From Schizosaccharomyces osmophilus (taxonomy: Eukaryota > Ascomycota > Schizosaccharomycetes > Schizosaccharomycetales > Schizosaccharomycetaceae): a stretch of 64,000 nt of DNA. The notes beneath the pieces were generated by a model, which worked only from the letters and a program-made list of their open reading frames with translations, was not told where the DNA came from and ran no database searches. Shown here piece by piece: positions 56,195 to 64,000 of the stretch. The DNA lies in NCBI RefSeq assembly GCF_027921745.1, contig NC_079239.1, positions 461,501-525,500 of the forward strand, written 5' to 3'. Position 1 is the first letter of the stretch. Every line of letters starts with the position of its first letter. Made by a program: the position numbers and the translations under genes.

Positions 56195-56944
56195 ATGGTA
56201 GCAACATTCAAAAACGCTGGACAGCGACAAAACCATCGCGAACGTGCTCAACCTAATGAACGCCGAAAATTGGGATTGTTGGAAAAACGAAAAGACTATG
56301 TGTCTCGAGCCCAGGATTACAAAGATAAGCAGAAAAAAATCAAGCGTATGCGCGAAAAAGCTCAAGAGAGAAATCCCGATGAATTTTACTATGGAATGAC
56401 TCATAAGAAGACGAAGAATGGTGTCCCTCGTGAAGAACGCGAGGATTCTTCTATTGATATGGATACCATCAAAATCTTAAAGACACAAGATATTGGATGG
56501 ATTCGTCATCATCGAGAAATTGAACGTTCAAAAATTGAAGAACTAGAACAGCAAATGCACATGGTAGGAGCTCAGCGCTTCAAGTCAGAGCCTCGGAAAC
56601 ACACGGTGTTCGTTGATGGTAAAAAAGAAGCTGTTAACTTTGATCCTGCTGAACATTTTCAGACAAGCGCCGAATTGGTCAATCGAGCTGAAAATCGCTT
56701 ACGGGTTGATCAAATAGGAGAAACTAATATGAAGGTAGAAGATTTTTCAAGCCGCCTCCATAGAAAATTAAAAGAAAAAACGGCTAGAGAATTGCTTTTG
56801 CGGAAAAAGCGGGATTCCAAGCTTGCAGCTGCTGAAGAGCGTGTTCAATTGGATCGGTTGTTACAAGGAAAAGGAGGCCGTCAGAAAAAGAAAACAGTAG
56901 ACGGGAAACCCATTTACAAATGGAGAAATGAGCGTAAAAGGTAA
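56195..56944 (+). CDS. utp11: U3 snoRNP / SSU-processome protein Utp11
   Basis: 249 aa, one exon. The N-terminus has the family signature (MVATFKNAGQRQNHRERAQP, then ERRKLGLLEKRKDYVSRAQD). A lysine/arginine-rich helical region with DEFYYGMTHKKTKNGV and a C-terminal basic end (GRQKKKTVDGKPIYKWRNER) follow. Utp11 belongs to the small-subunit processome and is needed for early cleavages of pre-18S rRNA in the nucleolus. Its 3' neighbour mra1, converging on it, also acts in 18S rRNA maturation. Confidence 0.97.
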   Translation: MVATFKNAGQRQNHRERAQPNERRKLGLLEKRKDYVSRAQDYKDKQKKIKRMREKAQERNPDEFYYGMTHKKTKNGVPREEREDSSIDMDTIKILKTQDIGWIRHHREIERSKIEELEQQMHMVGAQRFKSEPRKHTVFVDGKKEAVNFDPAEHFQTSAELVNRAENRLRVDQIGETNMKVEDFSSRLHRKLKEKTARELLLRKKRDSKLAAAEERVQLDRLLQGKGGRQKKKTVDGKPIYKWRNERKR

Positions 56945-57354
56945 GATCAATTCGCTACGCAAACATCGTTTGCCACTTAATAAATTTGAGTTGAAAGAAC
57001 GGATGTGACAAATTTCGTACTTTTTAATGTTTGGGAAATATCTTTTTCGAGTCTTTTCCTTGGGTTTGGTTTTTTTGCATAATGGGTATATGTTAATAAA
57101 ATGAATATATTGTACCTAAACCATCGTATACATTTCCCATTAATTAGTATTGATTGATGTATCTAACAATGCTTGTGTTCATATTAACCCAAAAAAATAA
57201 ACCACTCTTTTGTTTTGTTTTGTTTTCTCACTGAGCTCCAAAGGCACTTTCAGGGAACTGAGACATGCTCATTTGGCCAAAATCTAAAATAAAATGAAAC
57301 TGAACTGTACCATAAGCATCTAGACGATACTAGACGCACTCCTTCACACAGTGT
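56945..57354. other. Convergent 3' region of utp11 and mra1
   Basis: 410 bp between converging stops. It includes a TTTTG pentanucleotide repeat near 57208-57226 and no coding sign. Confidence 0.6.
57208..57226. repeat. (TTTTG)n short tandem repeat
   Basis: Nearly four tandem TTTTG units lie in the shared 3' region of utp11 and mra1. Confidence 0.8.
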
Positions 57355-58434
57355 TTACACAACTCCTAAAAAGTCTTCCATGGAATGGATAAATTTAGAG
57401 CATGCGATACTTGCACTCAAAGGGTAATCACTGATACTAATCTTCTCGTCCACCCAACCATCGGAAAAATCATCCGGACCGTGAGCCATGGCACCAATGG
57501 CAATGCAAACTGATTGATTTGGTTCTAATTTTTCCAAATAGTTACGAGTGGGGACGGTGGGTGCGTCAAAAGACAAAGTAGCTTTACGGCAATTAGGGGG
57601 AAGATAATCGGTGACGGGGTTTTTTATAACCTTTAGTAACTTCTCATTGCCATTCACACTTCGAATAGAGAGCTTGTGGAGAAGTTGAACCATCAAACCA
57701 GAAAAACGCTTAAACGTACGGGGAATACGCACAGAAGGATTCACTTCAACGAGAACCTTCTTGGCTGTATGAATATAAACCTGAAGACGCCCGGCCTTGT
57801 TAAGTGGTGAATCCAATAACGTTAAAAGGCATTGGTGAGTAATATCGGGACGTGCTTGAGCAATATTTCTGTTCAATTTCTTCAAGATGCCTTGGTGGTC
57901 ATCACAATTCAATAGCTGGTATTTTGCATCCTTTGCCTTTCCAACCTTGTAAATCTCCAAACACGCCTGGTCCAAAACGACAATCAATCGTTGGGTATTG
58001 GTATTATGTGAGTTGAGAGGACGAGCAGGCACTGGAGTTAAATGACTAGTAGTTCTGTGAACAGATCCAGCAGGAAGAGGATGATTTCCAGTATTACGTT
58101 GCTGTGTTGCTTCCTTTTCTAAATTTTCTTCCTTCTCCTTTTCATCTTCTCCATCTACCAATCCTGCTGGAGATGCTTCGTCATTTGACACTGGCTCTTT
58201 CTTTGAAAACTCTTCAATAACCCTTTGATTCTCGCGTAATCTTTGCAGTTCTTCATCCTCAAGCTTCTCGCCATTGTCTGGAACAATTGTTTCTTCTATG
58301 ACTGTCTCTTGCTCGGGTGAATTATCATTACCATTTTTTTCAGTTTGAACAGTCCGCTTAACAATTTTTGGCTGATTTGACTTCTCTGAAACCTCCAAGG
58401 AGGACCTTGACTTTCTTTTAGAATATGCTGGCAT
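57355..58434 (-). CDS. mra1: 18S rRNA pseudouridine N1-methyltransferase Mra1 (Nep1/Emg1)
   Basis: 359 aa, one exon, starting at the ATG at 58434. The upstream extension of the frame begins with a non-ATG codon. About 150 residues of charged, low-complexity N-terminus precede the SPOUT-family Nep1 domain: [78 protein letters not shown] and [11 protein letters not shown] (SAM-binding knot). The chain ends near [20 protein letters not shown]. Nep1/Emg1 methylates the hypermodified pseudouridine of 18S rRNA and has a structural role in 40S assembly. In S. pombe, mra1 was first found in a Ras1-pathway genetic screen. Confidence 0.96.
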   Translation of the reverse strand: MPAYSKRKSRSSLEVSEKSNQPKIVKRTVQTEKNGNDNSPEQETVIEETIVPDNGEKLEDEELQRLRENQRVIEEFSKKEPVSNDEASPAGLVDGEDEKEKEENLEKEATQQRNTGNHPLPAGSVHRTTSHLTPVPARPLNSHNTNTQRLIVVLDQACLEIYKVGKAKDAKYQLLNCDDHQGILKKLNRNIAQARPDITHQCLLTLLDSPLNKAGRLQVYIHTAKKVLVEVNPSVRIPRTFKRFSGLMVQLLHKLSIRSVNGNEKLLKVIKNPVTDYLPPNCRKATLSFDAPTVPTRNYLEKLEPNQSVCIAIGAMAHGPDDFSDGWVDEKISISDYPLSASIACSKFIHSMEDFLGVV

Positions 58435-60104
58435 GAATTCTAAAGACAGCAAACTTTAATGGCAGTTGGCTTTTGTTGAGTTGTACCTTCGAGAAAATCG
58501 ACTCACCCTTGTTGTAGGACGCTAAAGTACATTCGGATATCTGATAGCGCACTACGGAAAGTTACACAATCTTATATCCTCTATCAAATTCCCACTCATT
58601 TTTATGCACAATTCCGTGCAATCTTCTATATTTTATGGTTGGTATACAATAGACGGGTGGATACATAAGTCACTTTTGCTCTCTACAGAATTACTTACGG
58701 CAACAATGTTGTCCTACTCATAGCACACACACACACATATATAAATATACGGAAATGCTTTTATTCGCTGCTGATGTCTACTTTCTAGCAATCACTAAAA
58801 GCAGACCGACTCCTTTGAAAGGGGAACAGCAAAAGAAACATTAAGCTAATATTCAAAACGCCTGTATTCAATGTTCATATCATTAATGACACAACACCAG
58901 ATACATACATTTAGAAAAGAGATTTTAAGCTATCCAACTGCTAATCACAATCAGAATGGCTTAAAAGGAAAATCCAAAGCGGAGTTGGAGTGCAAGAAAA
59001 TTGCATATTCGGACGTTGAATAATAATAATAATATCTGCAGTAGACTTCTTTAGTGTAAAAAACATCACCACAGAAAAAAACCACTACCTTCGTTCACCT
59101 TTTGCCAACTGTTAAAAAAAAACATTCAGCAATTAATTGGGCTTCCGTCGTCGTAATATTATTTACATTACCGACCATAATCATCTTAAAAAACAGCTAT
59201 CCTTCGATGCACGTTTAGTTTATCAAAAGGCCGCTGGTATTCATGGGAAAAGGAAGTAAGAAGGAATTAAAAAATTTAATAAGAACTATTCTTAGACACG
59301 CATCAAACATATGCAAAAATGCCATTGAGCGTTCGATGCGCATAAAAATAGTAGAGGAGAACGAAAAAAAAGAACGAAGAAATGAGGATACTCAATATAA
59401 AAAGTTAACCTCATTCAAAGCTCTAAGAATGAATTAATTAAAACACATAAAACCAGTCAGAATAATTAAAACAGCAAAGAATATCATAAACCAAATTCAT
59501 TGGAAAATATTAAGGCAGATCCAATCAATCTAAAAAAGGCACGCCAAAAATAAAACCCCTCATGGATCAAAAATGACATAAGGAGACAAGAGAAAAAAGA
59601 GTCGCCCATTTGTTCAATAAGATGCTTGATAGTATATACGGCTGACCGAGTATGAACTCGAATATATGGCACAACATCAATATCGTACATGAACATAACG
59701 AAACAAGGAATAAATAATGAGTCCCGTCGTAAAGAACCAATCTATTAATTCGTAACAATCGTAAACGACTCCGCAAAAAGTTAGAAAAGACGCGACACAG
59801 ATATTACGTGAAACATCGCAAACCAAAAGACTCGAAGAAAAACCACTCTTTCGTTCCAAAAATAACAGGAACATAAGTGACAAGAACAATATAGAGAGCA
59901 GAGGCCATTTCTGGAGTGTTTTTCTTTGGCGGAGGTTTTGCTGAAGAACACGGCAACAACTAAAACCAAAGGAAGAGATGTACAAAAAGGATGTAAAGGA
60001 AGCAAATGGTAAGTAGAATGGGAACCGTACCAGAAAAGCCGGTGTAAGCAAGAATGAAGTAAGGATGAAAGAAAAATAACTATACACGTTAAATAAACAT
60101 CTTC
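58435..60104. other. 1.67-kb gap between mra1 and edc1, no confident gene
   Basis: The region upstream of mra1 and downstream of edc1 (both minus strand) contains a CA repeat at 58724-58737 and AT-rich sequence. A plus-strand frame at 59243-59437 (64 codons, MGKGSKKELKNLIRTI start) is lysine-rich and unrecognised. Minus-strand frames at 59677-60087 are hydrophobic, start without ATG and overlap the edc1 3' side. I assign none of these. A long edc1 3' UTR or a non-coding RNA would explain the space. Confidence 0.5.
58724..58737. repeat. (CA)7 microsatellite
   Basis: Seven CA units merge into an AT-rich run upstream of mra1. Confidence 0.85.
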
Positions 60105-61073
60105 TTATGCACTTCCATGATGGAGCATGCGGAAAAGACGCTGTTCACGATCACGATGAAATAGCAAATCTAAAGCTGAAGTGGAATGGCAATGTAAGCC
60201 ATCAACTGGGGAATTAGATTGAAAACGAGAAGGTGAAATTTGTCTATAAGATGCATGATCGAACATAGGAATCCCTTCTTGCAAGGGAGGAGTAGAAGAA
60301 CAATGGGTCATACTGGGTACAGCATGATTATTAATATAATTATCAGACACAGAGCGTCCACTCGCGGTAGGAGAATACCAACCCTTGTTGGCTACGGGTA
60401 CATGCGTCGTGGTCGGAAGCTCCTGGGAAGGAGTGGAAGACAAAGAAGCATATACTTGTTGACTAAACAAAGGTGAAGCAGTTGTAGTCATCGACGAGGC
60501 ATATTCAGGCTTCTCAGCGGCATCAGAAGCATTAAGGAACGTAGGGATAGGGAGATTAGACGCGGCAGGAGAATGGGTAAAAGTAGGACCAGCATAAAGA
60601 GAAGAATTAAGTTCGGAAGAAGAAGTGCTTAAAGAAGCAGTCGACTTTGCACTACTTGGAGGCTTTGGCAAGGAAAAATATCCGTTGGATTCTTCAGCAC
60701 CATTCGCCACATTCATGTGGTTATGGTGTTCGTTCTTTCCCGGACTTTGATTTTTCCCACGGCCCGAAGAACCGTTACTGTTCTTACGAGGACGGCCGGA
60801 ATTGCTGCCATTTGGCTTTGGCTTTCGACCGTAACCGTTACCGGCATTGCGAATCTTTTCAAACAGCAAATTGTTTTCGGCTTCGCTCAAGCCAAATGGA
60901 ACACTCTTCGGCTTCGTTGCTTTTGGGGATACTGTTCCCTTGTCAAGGCGAGACGAAGCCAATGGCGAATCCAAGCTAAATTCTACATCGTGGGAAGAAA
61001 CCATTCCACCACCAGAACTAGCTTTGTTAAACTTTCTGTTACGTTGAATTCTATGTCCAATTCGTTTTTCCAT
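60105..61073 (-). CDS. edc1: mRNA decapping activator Edc1 (PNRC-like)
   Basis: 322 aa, one exon, mostly disordered and rich in Ser, Asn, Pro and Gly. Residues 56-76 (KSVPFGLSEAENNLLFEKIR) form a short predicted helix. The functional signature lies at 160-179: YAGPTFTHSPAASNLPIPTF. Its YAG activation motif stimulates Dcp2, and its proline-rich SP-x4-LP-x-P-x-F element binds the Dcp1 EVH1 domain, as in Edc1 and mammalian PNRC proteins. The protein should promote 5' cap removal in P bodies. The remaining C-terminal 140 residues are low-complexity with no motif I recognise. The symbol rests on this motif and on remembered synteny (SPAC18G6.09c). Confidence 0.88.
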   Translation of the reverse strand: MEKRIGHRIQRNRKFNKASSGGGMVSSHDVEFSLDSPLASSRLDKGTVSPKATKPKSVPFGLSEAENNLLFEKIRNAGNGYGRKPKPNGSNSGRPRKNSNGSSGRGKNQSPGKNEHHNHMNVANGAEESNGYFSLPKPPSSAKSTASLSTSSSELNSSLYAGPTFTHSPAASNLPIPTFLNASDAAEKPEYASSMTTTASPLFSQQVYASLSSTPSQELPTTTHVPVANKGWYSPTASGRSVSDNYINNHAVPSMTHCSSTPPLQEGIPMFDHASYRQISPSRFQSNSPVDGLHCHSTSALDLLFHRDREQRLFRMLHHGSA

Positions 61074-61680
61074 TTTTGTTCAGTTCAAAATTTGCACAAT
61101 CCCTGATACTCATGAAATTCGTGTAGAGATGATATTGGTAAAGGATAACTTCCAAAACCACTCGTTAACGCCCCACTATACGTTAGCAATGGGTGAATTT
61201 CGTAGTCGTCTGTTCTGCGCTACGTCTCCCTAATTATATCCACTTCACTACTACCAATATTTTTGCCACCTGCTTATTTGTTTACGAGGTGTTCGAAAAG
61301 GCCCTTGGATTATTTTTTTCTTTGATCTTACATCAACTAAAGTTGATTGACTGAGACTCGCCTACATAGATTTGGTTCCCGTATGACCTCAGCTTGAGAG
61401 GCGTATTTATGAAAAGTAAACAAACCAAGTAAGCGAATGCGCTACCTTGAATACCTTTAGACCATCAGTTTCACCTTTCTGTTTCTGTTTCTTTTCAGAG
61501 AGAGGAACGCCTCTTTTTTAATTTGTTTTCTATCTTTCTCTTTTTCTCTCGTGCTGGATCCCTGCTGTATCAAGGTGAAATACAAAAGCGAAAAAGAAAA
61601 TTCCTTCTTTTAATATAGTTCCTGCAGTTATTCGATTGACCGACACTTGTGCTCGTGGGTTATCAAAATCTTCTATTATA
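61074..61680. promoter_or_regulatory. Divergent promoter region edc1 / lem2
   Basis: About 600 bp between divergent starts. Pyrimidine-rich sequence near 61465-61550 precedes lem2. No defined element was recognised. Confidence 0.5.
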
Positions 61681-63729
61681 ATGGATCAGTGGTTGGAGCC
61701 TGACTTCAACCTTAGGTCCCTTCGGGTTGCGGATTTAAAAAGGATTTTACAAAATGCAAGTGTTGAATATCCCGTTTATGGCAGAAAAGCAGACTACCTA
61801 CAACTTGTCGACCGGCTACGTAGACGAAGGGTAAATAATGGCGACAATAAAAGTTCTACCAAAAGTATTTCAAGCAATTTTTCCGGTAGTTCTTCAGCAA
61901 GTTCCAATCTCAACTCTGATAACGAAAATGCACCACTTTATTCCCGGGCGAGTACTTCCTCCTTAAAATCCGCCCAACCTTCCAGTACGAGTCGTAGCTC
62001 CTCAACTCAAACCAATCCTCCTATTTCTCGATCCGCCTCATCTTCTCCCCCCACAGATACGGAAGAAACAGTTCGCATGTCTTCATTCCCTGCTGACTTT
62101 CCACTTCCCCAGGCCTCCAAAAATAATAGCTTTCAGTCTTCGATGCTAGAAGATAACCCAAATGTCGAAACTTCTATCACCTTGACTAGCCCTCCCCCAT
62201 TGTCCTCTACCCCAAAGCTTCGTCCTCATGGCTCACCCCGCGAGAGCTTTCCTATATCGTCCATTGATAGTTCTACTTTGCAAGGTTCACCAAGGGTCAC
62301 GCGAAAACTAAAGCCTCTTTCTTCAAGTAGCCCAAGAAAAACTCCACTAAAGTCGGTCGCGAGCCCTCGTCGTTCTCTTCCATCCCCATTTAATGGTTCA
62401 TTATCTCATCGAAGCCAACGGCCCTCTGCTCAAGAAGCACAGTCCACTTCCCGAAAGTCTAGAAAAGATCATCCGCTCTCATATTTAGATGAAAATTCAG
62501 ACACTTCTGAAGATGATACCCTTTTTGAAGATTATATACGTAAGCAAAACCAGTATACCCCTACAAAGCGTTCTTTCTCGTCAAACCTCGCCCAAAAGGC
62601 TTCTCGCTTTTATTCTAAAGTGACAAGTAAAAGTTTCTTTTTCCAGTGTCGTGTCCATCCTCCGCATGTCTTGACAATCTTACTTGGTGTTTTAGTTGCA
62701 GTTTTCTTGACTTTATGGAGAGATGAGGTCTATCGTGCCGGATATTGTGATGTACCTTCTGAGGGCTCCACACTTCTTCAGAAAGTTGGGCTTAGTGCTT
62801 CGTGTACTCCTTGTCCTCCTCACTCCACAGGTTTGCCTAACTTTCAACTTCGGTGCGATTCTGGTTACATTTTAAATGAGCCTTGGTATTCTAAAATTGG
62901 TCTATGGCCAAGGAAGAATTGTATTAGTGATACAAATAGAGAAGAAAGCGTGATAATTTTCTATGAAGAATGTTTAGACGTTTTACGAACATGGAATTCA
63001 ATATTCCAATGCAGTCGATTGCCCGATGAATTAATTGAAAAAAATAAAACGCTTTCAAAAAGGGATCCATATGTTTTTGAGGGATTTAAAAAATCTAAGA
63101 CAACACATTATCCCTTGTTTTCTATAGCGTTGTTACGACATGCACTGTTAGAAAAAAAATCTCCAAGTCTCTCTTTAGGCATGTTTAATGATTTGTTTAA
63201 AGCAGCTTTATATCAGCTTGCTAATACTGAAGAAATTGAAATAAATGAAGAAAATATCGGCTCCTGCAGTTGGGCTAATGTACCATTAAGGTGTCGTCTC
63301 CGTCGACAAGTTTATCGAACAATATGGAAGTACAAATTTATCCTTTTACTTTTTACCCTAGTCATCGCTTGTCTTTGGAAAGTTTGTACCTATTTTACCT
63401 TGCGCAAAAAGACTCAAAGATATTTACCTTTTGCTTCGCGTTTCTGTATCGATACGTTAAAGCGACAGAAGGCTTTGTATCAAAGTTCACGTACTTCTCA
63501 GCCTGTAGTTCCATTGATTGAAATGCACGATTTATTGCTTCATTCACATGGTGTATTGGAGCAGTCTAGTCTCACTGAGAAGGAAAGTCGATTGCTATGG
63601 GATTCAGTCGTCAAAAAAGTCGAACAAGTCGGAAGTATACGGACTCGTGAAGCTGAAGTAGATGGTGAATGGACTCGTGTTTGGGAATGGGTGGGAACGA
63701 ATCCTCTTGATTCTTTACCATCGCAGTAA
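61681..63729 (+). CDS. lem2: Inner nuclear membrane protein Lem2 (Heh1/MAN1 family)
   Basis: 682 aa, one exon, starting at the ATG at 61681 (codons upstream in frame have no ATG). The N-terminal HEH/LEM-like helix-extension-helix spans residues 1-50 (WLEPDFNLRSLRVADLKRIL, VYGRKADYLQLVDRLRRR). A long Ser/Pro-rich nucleoplasmic linker follows, then transmembrane segment 1 at about 328-347 (VLTILLGVLVAVFLTLW). A lumenal domain with paired cysteines follows (SCTPCPPHS), then transmembrane segment 2 at about 551-573 (FILLLFTLVIACLWKVC). The C-terminal MSC (MAN1-Src1p) winged-helix domain ends in GEWTRVWEWVG. S. pombe Lem2 tethers centromeric and telomeric heterochromatin to the envelope and, with Cmp7, guides ESCRT-III in envelope sealing. 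Confidence 0.95.
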   Translation: MDQWLEPDFNLRSLRVADLKRILQNASVEYPVYGRKADYLQLVDRLRRRRVNNGDNKSSTKSISSNFSGSSSASSNLNSDNENAPLYSRASTSSLKSAQPSSTSRSSSTQTNPPISRSASSSPPTDTEETVRMSSFPADFPLPQASKNNSFQSSMLEDNPNVETSITLTSPPPLSSTPKLRPHGSPRESFPISSIDSSTLQGSPRVTRKLKPLSSSSPRKTPLKSVASPRRSLPSPFNGSLSHRSQRPSAQEAQSTSRKSRKDHPLSYLDENSDTSEDDTLFEDYIRKQNQYTPTKRSFSSNLAQKASRFYSKVTSKSFFFQCRVHPPHVLTILLGVLVAVFLTLWRDEVYRAGYCDVPSEGSTLLQKVGLSASCTPCPPHSTGLPNFQLRCDSGYILNEPWYSKIGLWPRKNCISDTNREESVIIFYEECLDVLRTWNSIFQCSRLPDELIEKNKTLSKRDPYVFEGFKKSKTTHYPLFSIALLRHALLEKKSPSLSLGMFNDLFKAALYQLANTEEIEINEENIGSCSWANVPLRCRLRRQVYRTIWKYKFILLLFTLVIACLWKVCTYFTLRKKTQRYLPFASRFCIDTLKRQKALYQSSRTSQPVVPLIEMHDLLLHSHGVLEQSSLTEKESRLLWDSVVKKVEQVGSIRTREAEVDGEWTRVWEWVGTNPLDSLPSQ

Positions 63730-63957
63730 TCTATTCACTATCCACTTTATTTCACGAAAATGTAAATTATTGATTTTAAATATTTTAATAAAAAGCATAT
63801 ATATCAGTAAATTGTCACATTCGTGTAATAACTCCAAAATTTTGTATCCTTATATTGGATACAAAAATCATTAATCACAATTATATATTCAAATGCGTAA
63901 GGAAGAATTAGAATGTTTATGATGATCGTATGCTAAACTTCTATCCCGCAAACCTGC

Positions 63958-63999
63958 TCAGACGTTCAATTCACCATTGGTATCCCAAATTTTATTAAG
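63958..63999 (-). CDS. Possible C-terminal end of a gene running in from the right edge
   Basis: The last 13 minus-strand codons before a TGA read LNKIWDTNGELNV and stay open to the window edge. A minus-strand gene (rrn3, as I remember) follows lem2 in S. pombe, so this could be its end. The stretch is too short to identify. Between 63730 and 63957 I see only the AT-rich lem2 3' region. Confidence 0.2.
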   Translation of the reverse strand, partial: LNKIWDTNGELNV

Positions 64000-64000
64000 C

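Noticed and set aside
59243-59437. Lysine-rich 64-codon plus-strand frame (MGKGSKKELKNLIRTI start)
   Set aside because: Its Lys/Glu/Asn-rich content is what A-rich DNA gives by chance, and no domain or neighbour context supports it.
59677-60087. 136-codon hydrophobic minus-strand frame
   Set aside because: It begins with GTG inside the presumed edc1 3' UTR, has no ATG and matches no family I know. Kept only as a region to check.
1-64000. tRNA, 5S rRNA, LTR retrotransposon (Tf-like), CRISPR or bacterial-type elements
   Set aside because: I looked for B-box (GGTTCGANTCC) sequences, 5S sequence, terminal repeats and reverse-transcriptase motifs and found none. CRISPR is not expected in a yeast nuclear genome.

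Overview
The window is a piece of a fission yeast (Schizosaccharomyces) chromosome. Genes are compact and AT-rich. Introns are short, usually with GTA-type 5' splice sites and CTAAY branch points a few bases before the acceptor. Almost every protein is recognisable as a S. pombe family member. The proteins are diverged enough that this is not S. pombe itself, so a sister species of the S. octosporus / S. cryophilus / S. osmophilus type is likely. I cannot fix the species from the sequence alone. As far as I remember the S. pombe map, gene order follows chromosome I blocks c23C11, c13F5, c1783 and c18G6 nearly gene for gene.

Layout. 1-16.9 kb: mdm28 (LETM1 family, cut by the left edge), msh1 (mitochondrial MutS), ptr6/taf7 (TFIID), gld1 (mitochondrial glycerol dehydrogenase), a vta1-like ESCRT cofactor, an ER thioredoxin/PDI-like gene, sec10 (exocyst) and hpz2 (PARP-type zinc finger). 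18.2-35 kb: an FAD/NADPH reductase without an FMN domain, vps66 (acyltransferase), fta2 (CENP-P), hst4 (sirtuin), hrp1 (CHD1 remodeller), atg12, pap1 (AP-1 redox factor) and rpl15. 35.6-42.3 kb: a Zn2Cys6 transcription factor, a chalcone-isomerase-fold mitochondrial protein and a short Chp1-type chromodomain/RRM protein. 43.9-64 kb: ypt3 (Rab), shm2 (mitochondrial SHMT), gcn1, utp11, mra1 (Nep1/Emg1), edc1 (decapping activator) and lem2 (inner nuclear membrane). Intergenic gaps of 1-1.7 kb hold promoters, UTRs and simple repeats. I found no convincing tRNA, rRNA, LTR or transposon sequence.

Several genes share themes. fta2, hst4, hrp1, chp1 and lem2 serve centromere or heterochromatin function. 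mdm28, msh1, gld1, shm2, the chalcone-isomerase-fold protein and the FAD reductase carry mitochondrial signals or belong to mitochondrial families. utp11, mra1 and rpl15 serve ribosome assembly, and gcn1 and edc1 act in translation control and mRNA decay. The observation I would check first is chp1. It sits at the syntenic chp1 position next to ypt3 and keeps the chromodomain and RRM, but ends at about 417 residues, without the C-terminal half that in S. pombe contacts Tas3 and completes the RITS complex.

Splice structures were reconstructed by hand from frame, phase and protein-family continuity. All summed exon lengths are multiples of three.
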